A stretch of DNA of 64,000 nucleotides from G963667975 sp963677395 (lineage in GTDB: Bacteria > Bacteroidota > Bacteroidia > Bacteroidales > G963667975): the NCBI GenBank assembly GCA_963677395.2, contig OY781965.2:496001-560000 (forward strand), read 5' to 3'. The position numbers were made by a program, and so were the translations under genes. How positions within the stretch are numbered: position 1 is the first letter of the stretch; the number at the start of each line of letters is the position of its first letter. Of the stretch, positions 62,701 through 64,000 are shown one piece after another. The notes beneath the pieces are model-generated. The model worked only from the letters and a program-made list of their open reading frames with translations, was not told the origin of the DNA and searched no databases.

Positions 62701-63260
62701 CAATTCTTCAACTGGCGATTACATCAACTGTATTTGATTCGCTTTCATTTTATTACAAAGTTTCAAGCGAATATGACTATGATAAGCTGATGTTCTATAT
62801 CGACAATGTAAAGAAGCAAGAATGGTCGGGAGAGATTGGCTGGACAAGAGCTTCTTTTCCAATAAATACGGGTGCTCATACTTTTAAGTGGAGATATAAA
62901 AAAGATAGTTACCAAATTGAAGGTGCTGATGCATGCTGGATAGATTTTGTTGTACTTCCGGCTCTTCAATCAGGAAGTTCAGTATCTGAAAATCTGAATA
63001 TCAGTCAATTTATGTTAAGTCCTGTCCCTACCACCGGTTTTCTGAATTTAAGCTTCAGCTTGCAAAAATCGGATAATGTGACAATCAATTTGTTAGCTAT
63101 GAATGGCCAAGTGATTCAAAATATTCGGAACACTGAGAAACTTGATGCTGGTCAGCATTATTACTCTTTCGATATTCGTAATTTATCGTCCGGATCATAC
63201 GTGTGTGTGATTAAGTCGGGAGAACAAACACTTGTGAAAAGAATTATTTTAAATCATTAA
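59796..63260 (+). CDS. Gingipain-family (C25) protease with type A T9SS signal
   Basis: A 1154-residue cysteine peptidase. Signal peptide residues 1-22, propeptide to about 215, C25 catalytic domain from about 215 to 610. Catalytic residues are H449 (VNYTAHGSE) and C482 (IGNCCLSNSF), 33 apart as in RgpB (H211, C244). Immunoglobulin-like domains follow, then a C-terminal T9SS type A sorting domain from about residue 1075 (FMLSPVPTTGFLNLSFSL, SSGSYVCVIKSG). Secreted or surface-bound. Specificity (Arg or Lys) is not clear. Confidence 0.93.
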   Translation: MKPNYSRFFILGILLMCSGILFGQKLNSGNNALKIEDSGFSGFEVKIQTENYSVAPLTTVNGNFIQLTASDLTPWSETGTPNLPVYRKIFQVPEGAEIVLEINSVQESKISLSKQGWNSKIIPVQLSASKSGKDKPGFALNRSLYNTDKFYGREPVFVEKLGKYRGVNLYRLTVFPFTYNPVQNELIIRSNIVAKVRFSGSDVAKTTVERQRFASPYEGFIQDALLNSFSIPKDTMTRFPVKYVIVADPMFQQALQPFIQWKTKKGFKVIEAYTNNTQVGTTTTSIKNYLTTLYNSATPADPAPSFLLIVGDVAQIPTFTGTTATSHKTDLFYAEYTNDFIPELYYGRFSATNINELNPQIEKTLEYEQYLMVEKSFLNRAILIAGVDGANAPTYGNGQLNYLNSTYYNSASGYIVDSFPYPATSGTGVAAQIIQKVSDGVSIVNYTAHGSETSWSDPSFSNTDVSTLQNQGKYPLMIGNCCLSNSFDQTCLGETLLRAAKKGAIGYIGASDLSYWDEDYYWAVGTTSSIMVNPTYATSGLGAFDRLLHTHNEPYSQWYAAQGQMTFAGNLAVAASGSTRTNYYWEIYQLMGDPSLMVYQKIPPTQTVNHPATLPIGINTVQVYAEPYSYVAISMNGVLHGAAQVNANGIANVNIIPFTAVDTADVVVTAQFRQPYFGRMVVEYSQGPYVSLVNNILDDATGNNNQKPDPAETLTMSVEIKNFGIGASNSLQAVLSTADTNIMITDSTETVSTIAGGAAFTMNNAFAFFTKNNIQDQHVVNMMLKLKDNQQNSWSYPVILVLNAPELKITLLEISDPLPGGNNNNRLDPGESAILKIGVLNNGHSIAQSTLLNSTSSLSTVVLSNTSATIGTMQVNATQTIDIPVQVSSSVTIGTTVNFTFNAIAGYYSGSKAFPVSIGLIVEDFETGNFTRYNWDTTSASHPWTLVHDTIYEGSSAARSATIDDSQESILQLAITSTVFDSLSFYYKVSSEYDYDKLMFYIDNVKKQEWSGEIGWTRASFPINTGAHTFKWRYKKDSYQIEGADACWIDFVVLPALQSGSSVSENLNISQFMLSPVPTTGFLNLSFSLQKSDNVTINLLAMNGQVIQNIRNTEKLDAGQHYYSFDIRNLSSGSYVCVIKSGEQTLVKRIILNH

Positions 63261-63275
63261 TACCGAAGTTAAATC

Positions 63276-64000
63276 ATGACGAAAACGCCATTATTCTTTT
63301 TGCTTTGGGCTGTAATGAGTATTTCATTGTTTGCTCAAGGTAGTAAAGAAACGAATGCAAAAATCTCACTGGTTTCGGCTAAAACTGATGAAACAGTTTT
63401 TACAGTTACAGTGACTGACTTTCAATTCAGGAATGTAATAACTCCAAGAGGAAATTCTGTTTCTCTTGTATTGGATGGTGCTTCAAAAGTATTGCTTAAA
63501 GGTGCGCCCGAAGTTCTCAAACTTTCTACATCTGTAATCATTCCGGATCTTGCCGAAATGGAAACGGAAGTTATTGCGTCGAGTTATAAAGATTATCCGA
63601 ACGTAGATTTAGCTCCTTCAAAAGGGAACTTTACCCGCGATCAAAAGCCTTCTGAAATTCCGTACGTTTACGGGAAGCAGTATTCAACAAATGAATTTTT
63701 CCCCGGAACAGTTGCCGCATTGTCATCTCCGTATATTTTAAAAGATTACAGAGGTCAGGCCGTGAATATATACCCTTTTCAATACAATCCGGTAACAAAG
63801 GTTTTGAGAGTATATAAACAACTGACAATTAAGGTGAAAAAGGTTTCAGATAATGGAATAAATCCATTTATCAGAAACTCAGCTCATCGAACCAATGAAG
63901 AGTTTGCGCAGGTTTACACACATCAGTTTCTGAATTATCAAAGTGCAAAATACAATGCAGCTTCTGAACAAGGAAAGATGTTGATTATCTGCTATGAGCC
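63276..64000 (+). CDS. Second gingipain-family protease, 3' end outside window
   Basis: A frame from the ATG at 63276 stays open to the last base, so it is partial. It begins with a signal peptide (MTKTPLFFLLWAVMSISLFA) and a propeptide that includes PYILKDYRGQAVNIYPFQYN, an N-terminal feature of gingipains. The last visible residues (GKMLIICYE) look like the start of the C25 catalytic domain. It follows the first protease by 15 bp and is probably co-transcribed with it. Confidence 0.88.
   Translation, partial: MTKTPLFFLLWAVMSISLFAQGSKETNAKISLVSAKTDETVFTVTVTDFQFRNVITPRGNSVSLVLDGASKVLLKGAPEVLKLSTSVIIPDLAEMETEVIASSYKDYPNVDLAPSKGNFTRDQKPSEIPYVYGKQYSTNEFFPGTVAALSSPYILKDYRGQAVNIYPFQYNPVTKVLRVYKQLTIKVKKVSDNGINPFIRNSAHRTNEEFAQVYTHQFLNYQSAKYNAASEQGKMLIICYE

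Overview
The window comes from a Bacteroidota chromosome, most likely Bacteroidales or Marinilabiliales. Evidence: about 40% GC, many TAnnTTTG -7 promoter boxes, few Shine-Dalgarno sites, C-terminal signals for the type IX secretion system (T9SS), a gingipain (C25) protease pair, DUF2723 and DUF4846 proteins, a FucP-type sugar permease, carboxynorspermidine decarboxylase, and a phosphofructokinase with pyrophosphate-type active-site residues. The genus cannot be fixed from this sequence.

Layout. (1) 1-5.1 kb is an accessory, AT-rich region. It has three secreted tail-fibre-like mosaic proteins, a ~172-bp duplicated leader flanking a gutted fourth gene, three consecutive promoter-terminator units that look like small RNAs with paired 15-bp palindromes upstream, and small orphan genes. 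(2) 5.1-12.8 kb carries 2-oxoglutarate metabolism: KorAB, a 2[4Fe-4S] ferredoxin and the E1/E2 subunits of 2-oxoglutarate dehydrogenase. (3) 12.8-31 kb is mostly minus-strand housekeeping: OmpA-like protein, Era, initiator tRNA, nspC, valS, NUDIX, dGTPase, a tripartite efflux operon, a sugar permease and mfd. (4) 31-45 kb holds a T9SS-type secreted protein, a DUF2723 membrane protein, tRNA-Gln, rluB, an AsmA-like protein, mscL, a lipocalin, a gamma-carbonic anhydrase-like protein, dusB, a deleted DUF4846 pseudogene and pfk. (5) 45-54.6 kb holds a membrane protein/XRE regulator pair with a perfect inverted-repeat operator, atpDC, ribF, a leucine-rich-repeat protein, a nitrilase-family amidase, and the coaX - OMP - TPR - lptC operon. 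(6) 54.8-64 kb holds tRNA-Phe, an OmpA-like barrel protein, a sigma-54 response regulator, a small protein related to one in region 1, an acyltransferase, a pseudouridine synthase, and two consecutive gingipain-family protease genes, the second cut by the window end.

How the genes work together. KorAB plus ferredoxin and SucAB give two routes between 2-oxoglutarate and succinyl-CoA. CoaX, LptC and their neighbours link cofactor supply with outer-membrane assembly. The T9SS-tailed proteins, OmpA-like proteins and barrel proteins form a cell-surface programme typical of the phylum. The least explained part is 3.4-4.1 kb: three short units share one promoter geometry and each ends in a strong hairpin.
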